Shown piece by piece: positions 17,260-25,916 of a stretch of DNA of 64,000 nt. This stretch comes from DATKSS01 sp035533335. GTDB lineage: Bacteria > Chloroflexota > Dormibacteria > Dormibacterales > Dormibacteraceae. The notes under the pieces were generated by a model that saw only the letters and a list, made by a program, of their open reading frames with translations, had not been told where the DNA came from and did no database searches. The stretch is taken from contig DATLUC010000031.1 in the NCBI GenBank assembly GCA_035533335.1, forward strand, positions 1 to 64,000, written 5' to 3'. Each line of letters begins with the position of its first letter. The stretch's first letter is position 1. The position numbers and the translations under genes were made by a program.

Positions 17260-17931
17260 ATGAAGGTTCAGGCGCCCGGTCGGGACGCGTACCACCTGCT
17301 GCGCGACGCGATCGCGAGCGGCCAGTTCCATCCCAACGAGAGGCTCGTCGAGGCCGCGGTGGCGACAGGTCTCGGTGTGGGTAGGACCGCGGTGCGCGCA
17401 GCACTGGTCCGTCTCGACCAGGAGGGACTGGTGAGCCTCGAGCCCAATCGCGGAGCGCGCGTCCGCCTGATCTCGGACCGGGAAGCCCTGGAGATCGAAG
17501 AGGTGCGGGCGTCGCTGGAAGGTTTCCTCGCCCACCGGGCCGCGAGCCGCGTCACGGCGGAGGACCTGCGCGAGTTGCACGAAGTGATGCTGGAGATGCG
17601 CTCACGTGCCGAGGCCGGCGACTCGCTCGGCTATTCCGAGCTGAATGCGCGGTTCCACCAGCTCATCTGGGTCGCCGCCGACCATCCCACGGCCAGCCGC
17701 GTGGCGGGTGGCCTCAAGTCGCAGGCGATCCGCTTCCAGTACCGCACGATCCTGCGGCCCGGTCGCAGCGCGCAGTCGCTGCAGGAGCACGAGGCCATCT
17801 TCGCCGCTCTCAAGGCCCACGACGCCGCCGGGGCCGAGGCGGCGATGCGTGCGCACCTGGCCGAGGTCCTGGTCACGCTTCGCTGGGCGATCGAGGCGCA
17901 GCAGCGGGCGCCGAACTGGCTGCCGGGTTAG
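17260..17931 (+). CDS. GntR-family regulator (FCD type)
   Basis: A 223-residue transcription factor: winged HTH at residues 5-70 (LLRDAIASGQFHPNERLVEA, then LGVGRTAVRAALVRL and VSLEPNRGARV), and a C-terminal all-helical FCD ligand-binding domain with the metal-ligand positions around NARFHQLIW and QEHEAIFAAL. ATG at 17260 follows a G-rich ribosome site. It is divergent from the Liv-type operon and most likely represses it until an organic-acid ligand binds. Its end overlaps the convergent reductase by 4 bases. Confidence 0.9.
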   Translation: MKVQAPGRDAYHLLRDAIASGQFHPNERLVEAAVATGLGVGRTAVRAALVRLDQEGLVSLEPNRGARVRLISDREALEIEEVRASLEGFLAHRAASRVTAEDLRELHEVMLEMRSRAEAGDSLGYSELNARFHQLIWVAADHPTASRVAGGLKSQAIRFQYRTILRPGRSAQSLQEHEAIFAALKAHDAAGAEAAMRAHLAEVLVTLRWAIEAQQRAPNWLPG

Positions 17932-18905
17932 GGCTTGCGCCCAGCGCCCTGCCGGTCCCGGCGCGCTGAGGCGTCGAGAAGCTTGGTCATCCCGTAGACG
18001 GCCCGCAGCGAGGGCACGGCCACCCCTTTCTCATCGGCCAGCTCGACCACCGCGCCCAGGAGTGCGTCGATTTCCAGTGGCTTGCCCGCCTCGAGGTCCT
18101 GCAGCATCGAGGTCTTGTGCTCTCCCACGGCGGCCGCCCCCTCCATGCGCTTTTCGATACTGACCGGCAGCTCGACGTCCAGCGCGCGGGCGACCGAGGC
18201 GACCTCTTCCATGAGGGTGCGGATCACCTCACGCGCCAGCGGTGACGCGAACATCTGGGCCAGCGTCGCGCGGGTGAGAGCGCTCACCGGGTTGAGGGTC
18301 GCGTTGCCCAGCACCTTGAGCCAGATCTCGTTGCGCAATCGTGTCTGCACGGGCGCCTTGAAGCCGGCCGCCGCGAGCATGGAAGAGATCGCCTGCAGGC
18401 GCTCGCTCCTGGAGCCGTCGGGCTCGCCCAGAGAGAAGCGGTTGCCCTCCTCGTGCACGATTACGCCCGGCGCCACCAGCGTCGCGGCGGGGTAGACGAC
18501 GCATCCGACGACCTTCTCGTAAGGAATGCTGCGAGCGATCACGCCGCCGGGGTCGACGGTCTCGAGGTGGCGGTCCCGGAAGTACCACCATGGGATTCCG
18601 TTCATGGCGCCGACGACGCAGGCATCTTTCGCGAGGGCCGCGCCTAGGGCGGGGGCCACGGCAGGGATGCTGTGCGCCTTGAGAGTGAGAAAGACGACCT
18701 GCGCTTCTGAGATCGCGGCCACTTCATCCGTGCAGCGCGGCCGGGCCGTGAACTCGCCGCCGGCATCACGAACGGTCAGGCCTCGCTCCTGCATGGCGGC
18801 CAGGTGCGGCCCGCGCGCGACCAGGATCACATCCTGCCCGCTGCGAGAAAGCTGCGCTCCCAGCAGGCCGCCGATCGCGCCGGCGCCGACGACGGCTACC
18901 GTCAC
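17928..18905 (-). CDS. Ketopantoate reductase-like (PanE/ApbA) oxidoreductase
   Basis: A 325-residue NADPH-dependent reductase of the 2-dehydropantoate 2-reductase family. The Rossmann motif GAGAIGGLLGAQL is at residues 7-19; the catalytic Lys and Asn lie in NEIWLKVLGNATLNPVSALT, a strong family signature. It overlaps the acyl-CoA ligase upstream by 4 bases. Because it sits in a catabolic setting rather than with pan genes, it may act on another 2-keto acid. Confidence 0.85.
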   Translation of the reverse strand: MTVAVVGAGAIGGLLGAQLSRSGQDVILVARGPHLAAMQERGLTVRDAGGEFTARPRCTDEVAAISEAQVVFLTLKAHSIPAVAPALGAALAKDACVVGAMNGIPWWYFRDRHLETVDPGGVIARSIPYEKVVGCVVYPAATLVAPGVIVHEEGNRFSLGEPDGSRSERLQAISSMLAAAGFKAPVQTRLRNEIWLKVLGNATLNPVSALTRATLAQMFASPLAREVIRTLMEEVASVARALDVELPVSIEKRMEGAAAVGEHKTSMLQDLEAGKPLEIDALLGAVVELADEKGVAVPSLRAVYGMTKLLDASARRDRQGAGRKP

Positions 18906-20404
18906 TTCGCTGGATTCAGCGTGTCGGCGACCGACCGGCGCTGGATCTTGCCGGTCGCGGTGCGCGGAATCGCTTCGACGATGTACAGCTTCTTCGGCAC
19001 CTTGTAATCGGCGAGCCGCTCCCGCGCGAACGCGATGAGCTCCTTCTCGCTGGCCTCTCCCTTCAACACCACCGCTGCGACGACCTCCTCGCCCCAGGTG
19101 GGGTGGGGCGACCCGAATGCGACCGCCTCTCCGACCGCCGGGTGCTGGAGCAGCACGTCGTCGATCTCCCTGGGCGCGATCTTCTCGCCACCCCGGTTGA
19201 TCATCTCCTTGAGACGGCCGACCAGCGACAGGTAGCCGTCCGTGTCAAGGACTCCCTGGTCACCGGTCCGAAACCAACCGGCGGTGAACGATTTCGAGTT
19301 CGCCTCGGGGTTGTTGGCATAAGCGTCGATCACGCTGGGGCCCTGGATCACGACCTCGCCTTGCTCCTGCGCCGGCACCAGGTTGCCCGCCTCGTCCATC
19401 ACGCCGATCTTGATCCCGGTGCCCACGCCGACCGTCCCGGGGCGGCGGTCGCCCGGGGGAAGCGGGTTGGAGGCCATCTGGTGGGAGGCTTCGGTCATGC
19501 CGTAAGCCTCGAGCACCGGCGCCCCGAACCGAGATTCCAGCTGGCGCATGGTCTCGGGGGAGAGCGCCGAGGAGCTGGACCTGATGAAGCGGAGCTTGCC
19601 TGCGCCGGCCGGGCGTTCGCCGCGGTTTCGCATCAGCAGCATCTGGTGGATGGTTGGGACCGCCGAGTACCAGGTGGCGCCCCGCTCCTCCGCGATCGCC
19701 CAGAAGGTCATCGCGTCGAACTTCGGCGGCACCACCACGGTGCCGCCCGAGCTGAAGGTCGCCATGGTGGACGCCATCAAGCCGTGGATGTGGAACAGGG
19801 GCATGACACATAGGGCCACGTCTTCTGTCGAGAGGCGGTACGTGCGGGCGATGTTCTCGGCCGAGAAGGCCAGGTTGCGCTGCCGCAGCGGCACGAGCTT
19901 GGGCCTGCTGGTCGTCCCGCTTGTGTGGAGGACCAGGGCGATGTCGTCGCCGGAGGGGCCAGCCGCCTCGCGGCCCGCCGATCGAGGCGCACCACTTTCG
20001 AGCACGAGCCGCCCTTCGCGATTGAACGAAGCTTCGACCAGGGTCGCATCCGCCGGCAGAGCCCGCCGGGCGGCCTCCCCCTGGCCCGGCGGAACGACCA
20101 GGGCGCGGGCGCCGATGTCCTCCATGTAGAAGCGGAACTCTTCCTCTTTGTATGCGGAGTTCAGGGGCGCCGCCGTGCCCACCGTGGCGGCGGCGAGGAA
20201 AAGCACGATCGACTCGGCGCTGTTGGGCAGCACCAGCGCGATCGGGTCGCCCCGGCCCAGCCCGAGCTGCGCCAGCTCGTCCGCAGCTCTGGCGACCTGC
20301 TCGCGCAGGTCGCGATAGGACAGCTCGACACCGCCGGGAACGACGATTGCAGGGTCGGCGTCGCGGCCGTCCTTCAAGACCTGGGCGAGCGTGGTCGCAG
20401 CCAT
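18902..20404 (-). CDS. AMP-forming acyl-CoA synthetase, oxalate-CoA ligase (AAE3/Pcs60)-like
   Basis: A 500-residue member of the ANL adenylating superfamily: P-loop HTSGTTSRPKLVPL (the Lys-rich A3 motif), YGMTEASHQM (A5), WFRTGDQGVLD (A7), GRLKEMINRGGEKI (A8) and the catalytic Lys in PRTATGKIQRR. The segment MPLFHIHGLMAS ... TWYSAVPTIHQMLL resembles oxalyl-CoA synthetases of plants and yeast, so oxalate or another small acid is a reasonable substrate guess. ATG at 20404 is the natural start; the frame is open further upstream only because of a lesion in the neighbouring gene (see the beta-propeller entry). Confidence 0.85.
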   Translation of the reverse strand: MAATTLAQVLKDGRDADPAIVVPGGVELSYRDLREQVARAADELAQLGLGRGDPIALVLPNSAESIVLFLAAATVGTAAPLNSAYKEEEFRFYMEDIGARALVVPPGQGEAARRALPADATLVEASFNREGRLVLESGAPRSAGREAAGPSGDDIALVLHTSGTTSRPKLVPLRQRNLAFSAENIARTYRLSTEDVALCVMPLFHIHGLMASTMATFSSGGTVVVPPKFDAMTFWAIAEERGATWYSAVPTIHQMLLMRNRGERPAGAGKLRFIRSSSSALSPETMRQLESRFGAPVLEAYGMTEASHQMASNPLPPGDRRPGTVGVGTGIKIGVMDEAGNLVPAQEQGEVVIQGPSVIDAYANNPEANSKSFTAGWFRTGDQGVLDTDGYLSLVGRLKEMINRGGEKIAPREIDDVLLQHPAVGEAVAFGSPHPTWGEEVVAAVVLKGEASEKELIAFARERLADYKVPKKLYIVEAIPRTATGKIQRRSVADTLNPAK

Positions 20405-20418
20405 CTCTGCTGCTAAAG

Positions 20419-21406
20419 CTACTTCAGCTGGAACTTCGCCACGGATCCGTTGAGCTCGACGATCCACACCTCGCCGCCTCCGGCGGCCACCGACTCCGAC
20501 GGCCACCGACTCCGACGGCACCTTGATCGTCTGGCTGATCGTCCCCGTCGCCTGGTCGACCAGCGCCGTGGTGGGGCCGGCCATCCATACGCCGTCAGAG
20601 GTCGGGATGATCTGGTCGATGCCCTGCCGGCCGATGAAGCCGGGCCCTGGCTGCGTCCATTCGACCGCGCCGGTGACCGTGTCGTAGCGGGTGATGTCGC
20701 CGCCGAACGTACCGCGCACGTACAGCGCAGTCGGGTCCAGCGTCACCGCGGTGCTCCACCACTCCATCGGGAAACGCCCCGTGACCTGCCTGGTCGCCGG
20801 GTCGACATGGTCGAGATGCCCCGTGCCGGCCCGCGCGCAGGCGACCCAGACGCCGCTTGCGCCGGCTGCCAGCATCGCCGGTCCGATGTCGAGCCCGTCA
20901 ATTGTCGTTACCGTGCGCGATCTCAGGTTGGCGATGTAGAGCGCCTGGCTGTCGGCGAAACCCGAGACATAAGCGACGCCGGACGCGATGGCGAGGCCCC
21001 AACCGGTCCCCGGCAACGGTATGTGGTCGCCGGCCGCGTGCTTGACCGGGTCGATCGGCACCAGCCAGTGGTTCCCGTTGTCCAGCGCCCACAGCGTCGT
21101 GCCATCCCACGCGATGGCGTTCAGCGTGTCGCAGTCGTGCCAGCCCCACGAGCCGGAGTAGTACGCAGGCACGCTGTCGGGCGCGCAGCCCTGTGCGCGC
21201 AGGATGGCGGGGTTGGCGACTTTGATCGTGGCCACCACCTTGCCGGTCGCCCGCGCGATCCGGGTCACCGTCCCTTCGCCCATGTTGGCGACGAAAGCCC
21301 ACTGGCCGCCGAGTATCACAGGGCTCGGAGCCTGGCCGACCTTTGTCTCGGCCACCATCGTCCACACCGCCACCGCAGCCGGTCGGGCTCTCACGGTGGC
21401 CAGCAT
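20419..21406 (-). pseudogene. Beta-propeller (YVTN-like) protein, frameshifted near the C-terminus
   Basis: About 330 residues of repeated blades such as GQWAFVANMGEGTVTRIARATGK, WDGTTLWALDNGNHWLVPID and ASGVWVACARAG, typical of NHL/YVTN-type propellers. The gene starts at ATG 21406. A perfect 16-base tandem duplication (20485-20500 and 20501-20516) shifts the frame about 22 codons before the end. Without one copy the frame would close with GGGEVWIVELNGSVAKFQLK and the TAG at 20419-20421, completing the last blade. With it, the frame runs on in phase into the acyl-CoA ligase. Function unknown; no clear signal peptide is seen. Confidence 0.75.
20485..20516. repeat. 16-base perfect tandem duplication
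   Basis: GGCCACCGACTCCGAC occurs twice head to tail. Because 16 is not a multiple of three it shifts the reading frame of the beta-propeller gene. It could be replication slippage in the cell or an assembly artefact. Confidence 0.9.
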
Positions 21407-21438
21407 TGTAATAGGCAAACGGAGCTATGCCTATTACA
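21407..21438. promoter_or_regulatory. Perfect inverted repeat between beta-propeller and CGNR genes
   Basis: TGTAATAGGCA (21407-21417) and TGCCTATTACA (21428-21438) are perfect 11-base arms separated by 10 bases, so their centres are about 21 bases, two helical turns, apart. The right arm begins within the ATG of the CGNR gene and the left arm ends beside the ATG of the propeller gene. This looks like a two-half-site operator for a dimeric regulator, most likely the CGNR protein itself (inference). Confidence 0.6.
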
Positions 21439-22011
21439 CTCGACGGCAGGTTGCCATCCCCGTTACCAAACCAATGGTCCACCGAGCCGTGTCTCGACCT
21501 GGTCAACACCCGCTGGAGCGACCACGTGGGATCCGGCGAGTTTCACGATCGCCTGCCCGAGCCGGTCTGGCGCCGCGCTTTCTTGGAGCACTGGGGCTAC
21601 CGGGTCGACGATCCCGACGATGCAAAGGCGGGAACCCGCATGGCGCGGCTGCGCAAGCTCCTTCGCGCAGCGTTGGAGTCGTACATGTCGTCCGGGCGTC
21701 TTACCCCGGCCCTCCGGCGCGCGCTAGAGACCGAGATCAATCGCGCGCCCCTGGTCCTTCGCGTCGTCAGGCGCAATGGGGTGGAGGGGTTGACCCTGGA
21801 CCGGGCAGGCGATGCGTGGGACGTGGCGCTAGCGGATGTCGCTACGTCCGCGGTCCGGCTGATGGGTGAGCGGCGCTTGGTCAAGGTGTGCGCGAACCCC
21901 GACTGCACGTGGGTGTTCGAGGACGAGAGCCGGTCGGGCTCGCGCAGGTGGTGCGACGTTTCCATCTGTGGCAGCTTGATCAACGTGCGTCGCCACCGCG
22001 CCGCCGGCTGA
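21427..22011 (+). CDS. CGNR zinc-finger (ABATE-domain) regulator
   Basis: A 194-residue protein. The N-terminal part with CLDLVNTRW matches the ABATE domain, and the C-terminal part KVCANPDCTWVFEDESRSGS followed by RRWCDVSICG is the CGNR zinc finger, with four Cys ligands. The eponymous CGNR appears here as CGSL, followed by a basic NVRRHR tail. CGNR proteins are regarded as stress-linked transcription regulators. ATG at 21427 lies inside the right arm of the inverted repeat, so binding there could block its own expression. Confidence 0.85.
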   Translation: MPITLDGRLPSPLPNQWSTEPCLDLVNTRWSDHVGSGEFHDRLPEPVWRRAFLEHWGYRVDDPDDAKAGTRMARLRKLLRAALESYMSSGRLTPALRRALETEINRAPLVLRVVRRNGVEGLTLDRAGDAWDVALADVATSAVRLMGERRLVKVCANPDCTWVFEDESRSGSRRWCDVSICGSLINVRRHRAAG

Positions 22012-22035
22012 AGGTGGGGAGCTCGCCGCCCGCTC

Positions 22036-22995
22036 TCAGCCTGCGGTGAAGAGAAAGTCCATGAAGCTGCCGTCCTCCGCGATGTCGACGATCGCGCCCC
22101 GGAGAACGTCCGCCGAATAGTCGCTGCCAGGGTTGAGGCACATGGTCGCGCCGATTTTCTGCGCGCCCTTGGACTCGTGGATGTGGCCGTGCAGGCCGAC
22201 CACCGGCTGGTAGCGCTTGATCGCCTCCCGGACGGCCTTGCTCCCGACCGGGATGATGCTCGGGCGGCCGCCACGCAGGACGGGGAGGAAGTTCTTGTCA
22301 AGCTCGGCGGCGAAGTCCAGCCCGGACGAATAGGGCGGGTTGTGGAAGTTCGCCACCACCTTGGCGCCCGCCGGTGCTGCGTCCAGCATCCTGGCCAGGC
22401 GGTCGAAAAGCTCCTCCTCGCTGTACTCGCGCTCGGTGTCCCAGGGGGTCGGGGTCACGTCGCCGCAGCTGGCCAGCAGCACTGGACCCAACTCGAACAG
22501 CTCGCCCTCGGGACTGTCGATCCTGGGCGCGGCTTTCAGCACCGCATCGATCTCGCGCGGGTCGTCATTGCCCGGCGTGATGACGCAGCGGACATGGTCT
22601 GGAAGGCGCGCCGCAGCCAGCTCGCACCATGCCTCGACCTGCTTTCTGATCTCCTGGTTGAACACCACTTCGCGGTGCTCGCGGTCGGTTTCGATCCGGC
22701 GCACCTCGTCGTCCCCCCCGATGACCGAGTAGAAGCCGAGCTGGTTGATCTCGGCGCGCAGGCGCTCGCCGTCGTCGCGAAGCACGGTCACCGCGTCGCC
22801 ACGGACGGTGGCTGTGAGCGAGCCGTTGTGCTCCCGGATCGGGACCAGGCCCTTGCCCACGATGTCGCCGCCGAGGATCAGAGCGTCCGCCTCGTATGCC
22901 TTCGCGGCCGCGAGAAACTTTCGGAAGCAGCGCTCCGAGCCATGGATGTCGGTCGCGAAGAAGAGGCGGAGCGCCCGCTTCCCACTACTGGGCAT
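22036..22995 (-). CDS. Metallophosphoesterase (calcineurin-like)
   Basis: A 319-residue cytoplasmic phosphoesterase with a dinuclear metal site. The five family motifs are visible in order: ATDIHGSE (residues 14-21), LGGDIVGKG, TPGNDDP, ANFHNPPY and GLHGHIHESKG. The substrate may be a phosphomonoester, cyclic nucleotide or nucleic acid; nothing specific can be inferred. It lies downstream of, and on the same strand as, the APC permease with an 18-base gap and may be co-transcribed with it. Confidence 0.88.
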   Translation of the reverse strand: MPSSGKRALRLFFATDIHGSERCFRKFLAAAKAYEADALILGGDIVGKGLVPIREHNGSLTATVRGDAVTVLRDDGERLRAEINQLGFYSVIGGDDEVRRIETDREHREVVFNQEIRKQVEAWCELAAARLPDHVRCVITPGNDDPREIDAVLKAAPRIDSPEGELFELGPVLLASCGDVTPTPWDTEREYSEEELFDRLARMLDAAPAGAKVVANFHNPPYSSGLDFAAELDKNFLPVLRGGRPSIIPVGSKAVREAIKRYQPVVGLHGHIHESKGAQKIGATMCLNPGSDYSADVLRGAIVDIAEDGSFMDFLFTAG

Positions 22996-23013
22996 GCCGC
23001 GTCAAGTTGTGCC

Positions 23014-24678
23014 TTATTCCGGCGGCAGCTCGCGCATCGCCAATCTCATGTCGATCGACGACGACGAAAGGCGCATCCGGCGTGCGATCACGTAGATGAT
23101 CGGACCTGAGAAGAAGATCACGATCAAAGAGCCTACCGACGCGACGCTGAAAGCGCCGAAGACGTTTGGCTTCGCGATGATCACGCCCACCGTGAAGAGC
23201 GCCAGCACGGTCGAAATAGAGCCCCAGACGGTGGCCGTCGGGATGCCCGCGATCCGGTCGACGTCGGTGGTGCCCGGCTTGTAGATCAGCTCCGGCCTCC
23301 GGTACGGCAGCGCCGCCGCAGCGATCGAGCCTGCCAGGAGCACAAGCGCAAAGAACAAGGCAAGGTTGGCCGAGATGTTGGCGATGTTGAGCACCGAGCC
23401 GGCGATCGTGAAGGCGATGCCCAGGATCACGGCCAGGATGATGGCGTTGACCGGGGATGCGTTGCGCTCGCTGACCTTGGCCAGGCCGATGGGCAGCATG
23501 CGGTCGAACGCGAGGGCGAAGATGACGCGGGTCACGACCGCCACGAATGCGAGGTCGACGGCGATCTCGGCCGCCGGCACCGCGAGCCCGATCAGGATCT
23601 TGGTCACCGGGTCTCCGGAGAGGATGAGTCCGTAGCCCAGCCCGCCCGCGTTGGCCTGGAGTGACGTGATCTTCGCGTAGTCGGGCAGGCCGCCGACCTG
23701 GGCCTGCGCCTGCATGAAGTTCAGGCCGATCGTGTTCAGCATCAGGAGCCAAACGCCGACCCAGACCACGATCAAAAGCGCAAGGCTGATGGCCGACGCC
23801 CAAAGGTAGGTGCTGCCAGGCCGCTTGAGCTCGCCGCCGACGTAATAGGAGTACAGGACGCCGTTGTAGTTCAGCACCATGAACGGCACGACCAGCAGCG
23901 AGGCGCCGACATCCACCCCGAGCGGCACGCCGTTTCTCTGGGCCAGCGCGATCACGTCGTTGAAAGCGGTGGATTTGCCGCTGTATGAGCCCAGGGCGTT
24001 GACGAAGTCCTGGTGCGAGTGCGTGGCCAGAAGGAAGCCGAGGACCAGGAAAGCGACGACCTGGAAGACGACCAGGGCCAAGATGACCTGGGCGATCCGG
24101 CGAAGGCTGAAGACGGACGCCAGGCCCACGATCACGAGCATGCCCACCGCGCACAAGACCAGCCCAGGTGAGCAGGTGACCGTGACGCAGGTGGTGGTGT
24201 TGGCGATGTTCGTGGCCGCGCTGGTGAGCGCCGAGCTGTTGAAGGCCGCGCCGAGGCTGTTGAGTGCGAAGGGCACGTAAGCGGCCGCGAAGTTGGCGTT
24301 GGCAGACAGCGTGTAGGTGAAACCAACAGCCGTGGCGATGCCGATCATGGTCCCGACGGCCGGGGAGATGATGCGGGACATGTAGATGTACTCGCCGCCG
24401 GCGCGTGGGATCGCCCGCAGCAGGTAGCGGTAGGCGAACATGGCCACGAGCCAGATCCCGGCGCCGAGCAGCAGCGGCAGGATCATGTCGACCTTCGTGA
24501 AATTGAACAGTCCGGAGTAGAAGTTGATGAAGGTGTTGACCACTGCGACCGAAGCGAGGGCGATGCCGGTCGCGGCCGGGATGCCGAGCTCTCGAACCAG
24601 GCCTGACGACTGGCGGGTGAACAGGCTCTGGCCCGCTGCGGCCTTCCCACCCACGGACGTGCTTGTGGTCGACGCCAT
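23014..24678 (-). CDS. APC-superfamily amino acid/organocation permease
   Basis: A 554-residue secondary transporter with about twelve membrane helices. The conserved helix-1 region GIPAATGIALASVAVVN and the helix-2/3 motif RAIPRAGGEYIYMSRI identify the APC family. Its promoter carries the same -35/-10/palindrome arrangement as the inositol locus, so it is probably part of the LacI-type regulon and may import a related solute. The substrate itself is unknown. Confidence 0.88.
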   Translation of the reverse strand: MASTTSTSVGGKAAAGQSLFTRQSSGLVRELGIPAATGIALASVAVVNTFINFYSGLFNFTKVDMILPLLLGAGIWLVAMFAYRYLLRAIPRAGGEYIYMSRIISPAVGTMIGIATAVGFTYTLSANANFAAAYVPFALNSLGAAFNSSALTSAATNIANTTTCVTVTCSPGLVLCAVGMLVIVGLASVFSLRRIAQVILALVVFQVVAFLVLGFLLATHSHQDFVNALGSYSGKSTAFNDVIALAQRNGVPLGVDVGASLLVVPFMVLNYNGVLYSYYVGGELKRPGSTYLWASAISLALLIVVWVGVWLLMLNTIGLNFMQAQAQVGGLPDYAKITSLQANAGGLGYGLILSGDPVTKILIGLAVPAAEIAVDLAFVAVVTRVIFALAFDRMLPIGLAKVSERNASPVNAIILAVILGIAFTIAGSVLNIANISANLALFFALVLLAGSIAAAALPYRRPELIYKPGTTDVDRIAGIPTATVWGSISTVLALFTVGVIIAKPNVFGAFSVASVGSLIVIFFSGPIIYVIARRMRLSSSSIDMRLAMRELPPE

Positions 24679-24729
24679 CTCGCTTCCCCTCCCCTAATCC
24701 GGCAATTCCGGTCCTCCAGCGAGCTTCCG

Positions 24730-24773
24730 CTGGAAGGTTCCAGAACCATATGCCAAGGTCCACGGGCCGTCAA
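24730..24773 (-). promoter_or_regulatory. Promoter and LacI-type operator of the APC permease gene
   Basis: Read on the minus strand: -35 TTGACG (24773-24768), 17-base spacer, -10 TATGGT (24750-24745), then the palindrome CTGGAACCTTCCAG (24743-24730). The operator covers the expected start of transcription, about 52 bases before the ATG. The centre is CC/GG rather than CG as in the sister sites. Confidence 0.7.
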
Positions 24774-24794
24774 GAAGGATTTCGCGAGGGTCGC

Positions 24795-25916
24795 TCAGCG
24801 CTGGCGTAAGACCTCGTCTACGCTCACCCAGCGGTGCTCTGCCGACGCCTTCTCGATGCCCTCGCAGACCGCCTGCACCACCGCCCCCTGCGCGAAGTCG
24901 GGGTCCCAAGGGCCGTCGGGCCAGCGCTCGATCAGGTCGCCGAGGTGGTTGACGAAGCTGGCCCCGTAGCCGACGCCCTGCCCGATGGGCCACCAATCGC
25001 GCGCGTACGGGTGGGACTCGTGCTCGGCGCGGATCCGGCGCATGCCGTAGAGCCCAGGCTCGTCACTAGCGGCTCCGTACATGAGCTCGTTCAGCCGCGC
25101 GTACTCGAAGACGAGGGTGCCACGGTCGCCGTTGAGCTCGATCGTGAAATCGCAGGGGCGCCGGACCGCGGTCCGGGCCATCTCGAACACGCCGCGCGCG
25201 CCGGAGTCGAAGCGCGCCAGGGCACTCGAGGCGTCGTCGACCGTAACGTGGCGCCCGGAGCGCTCGCGCACGAAGGTCTCGGACTGCGCGGAGACCTCGG
25301 CGATGCCGCCCGCCATCCAGGTCGCCATGTCGAGCAGGTGGCTGCCGAGGTCGGCGATCGTCGAACCTCCCATGGCACGGTCGAATCGCCAGTCAAACGG
25401 GATCGCGGGATCGACGAACTCGTCCGACAGCCAGGTGGCGCGGACCAGCCGCACGGCGCCGATGGCGCCCTCGTCCACCATGCGCTTCATGAGTGACACC
25501 GCGGGCAGTCGGCGGTAGTTGAAACCGACCGCCGACAGCACGCCAGCCTTTCTCACGGCCTCGAGGGCCCTGGCCGCCTCCTGGTAAGTGACCGCGAGCG
25601 GTTTTTCGCAGATCACGGCCTTGCCGGCGGAGGCCGCGGCGGCGGCGATCTCGGCGTGAGTGCCTGGGGGGGTGCAGATGTCGACGATGTCCACGTCGGG
25701 CCGGGCGATCATCTCGCGCCAGTCCTCGGTCCAGCTTTCGAATCCATATGCGGCGGCAGCCTGCGCCACCTTCTCTTTGTCCCGGCCGCTGATCACCCGC
25801 AGCTTCGGCCGGTGACCGAGACGTCGCATGACCGGAGCGACCGTGTAGGCGTACGAATGGGCCCTGCCCATCATTCCGTACCCCGCGATCCCGATCCCGA
25901 CCTCGGGCTGAGGCAC
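24795..25916 (-). CDS. Gfo/Idh/MocA-family oxidoreductase
   Basis: A 373-residue NAD(P)-dependent dehydrogenase. The Rossmann motif GIAGYGMMGRAHS is at residues 8-20, the family CEKPLAV motif holds the catalytic Lys, and DLGSHLLDMA supplies the downstream Asp and His. It is the last gene of the four-gene minus-strand operon starting at 28921; its GTG start shares a base with the TAG stop of iolG. It probably oxidises an inositol isomer, inosose or related sugar. Confidence 0.88.
   Translation of the reverse strand: MPQPEVGIGIAGYGMMGRAHSYAYTVAPVMRRLGHRPKLRVISGRDKEKVAQAAAAYGFESWTEDWREMIARPDVDIVDICTPPGTHAEIAAAAASAGKAVICEKPLAVTYQEAARALEAVRKAGVLSAVGFNYRRLPAVSLMKRMVDEGAIGAVRLVRATWLSDEFVDPAIPFDWRFDRAMGGSTIADLGSHLLDMATWMAGGIAEVSAQSETFVRERSGRHVTVDDASSALARFDSGARGVFEMARTAVRRPCDFTIELNGDRGTLVFEYARLNELMYGAASDEPGLYGMRRIRAEHESHPYARDWWPIGQGVGYGASFVNHLGDLIERWPDGPWDPDFAQGAVVQAVCEGIEKASAEHRWVSVDEVLRQR

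Noticed and set aside
18902..21418. A single 838-residue protein joining a beta-propeller and an acyl-CoA ligase
   Set aside because: The join arises from a 16-base tandem duplication; without it the propeller closes with its own stop and the ligase has its own ATG at 20404.
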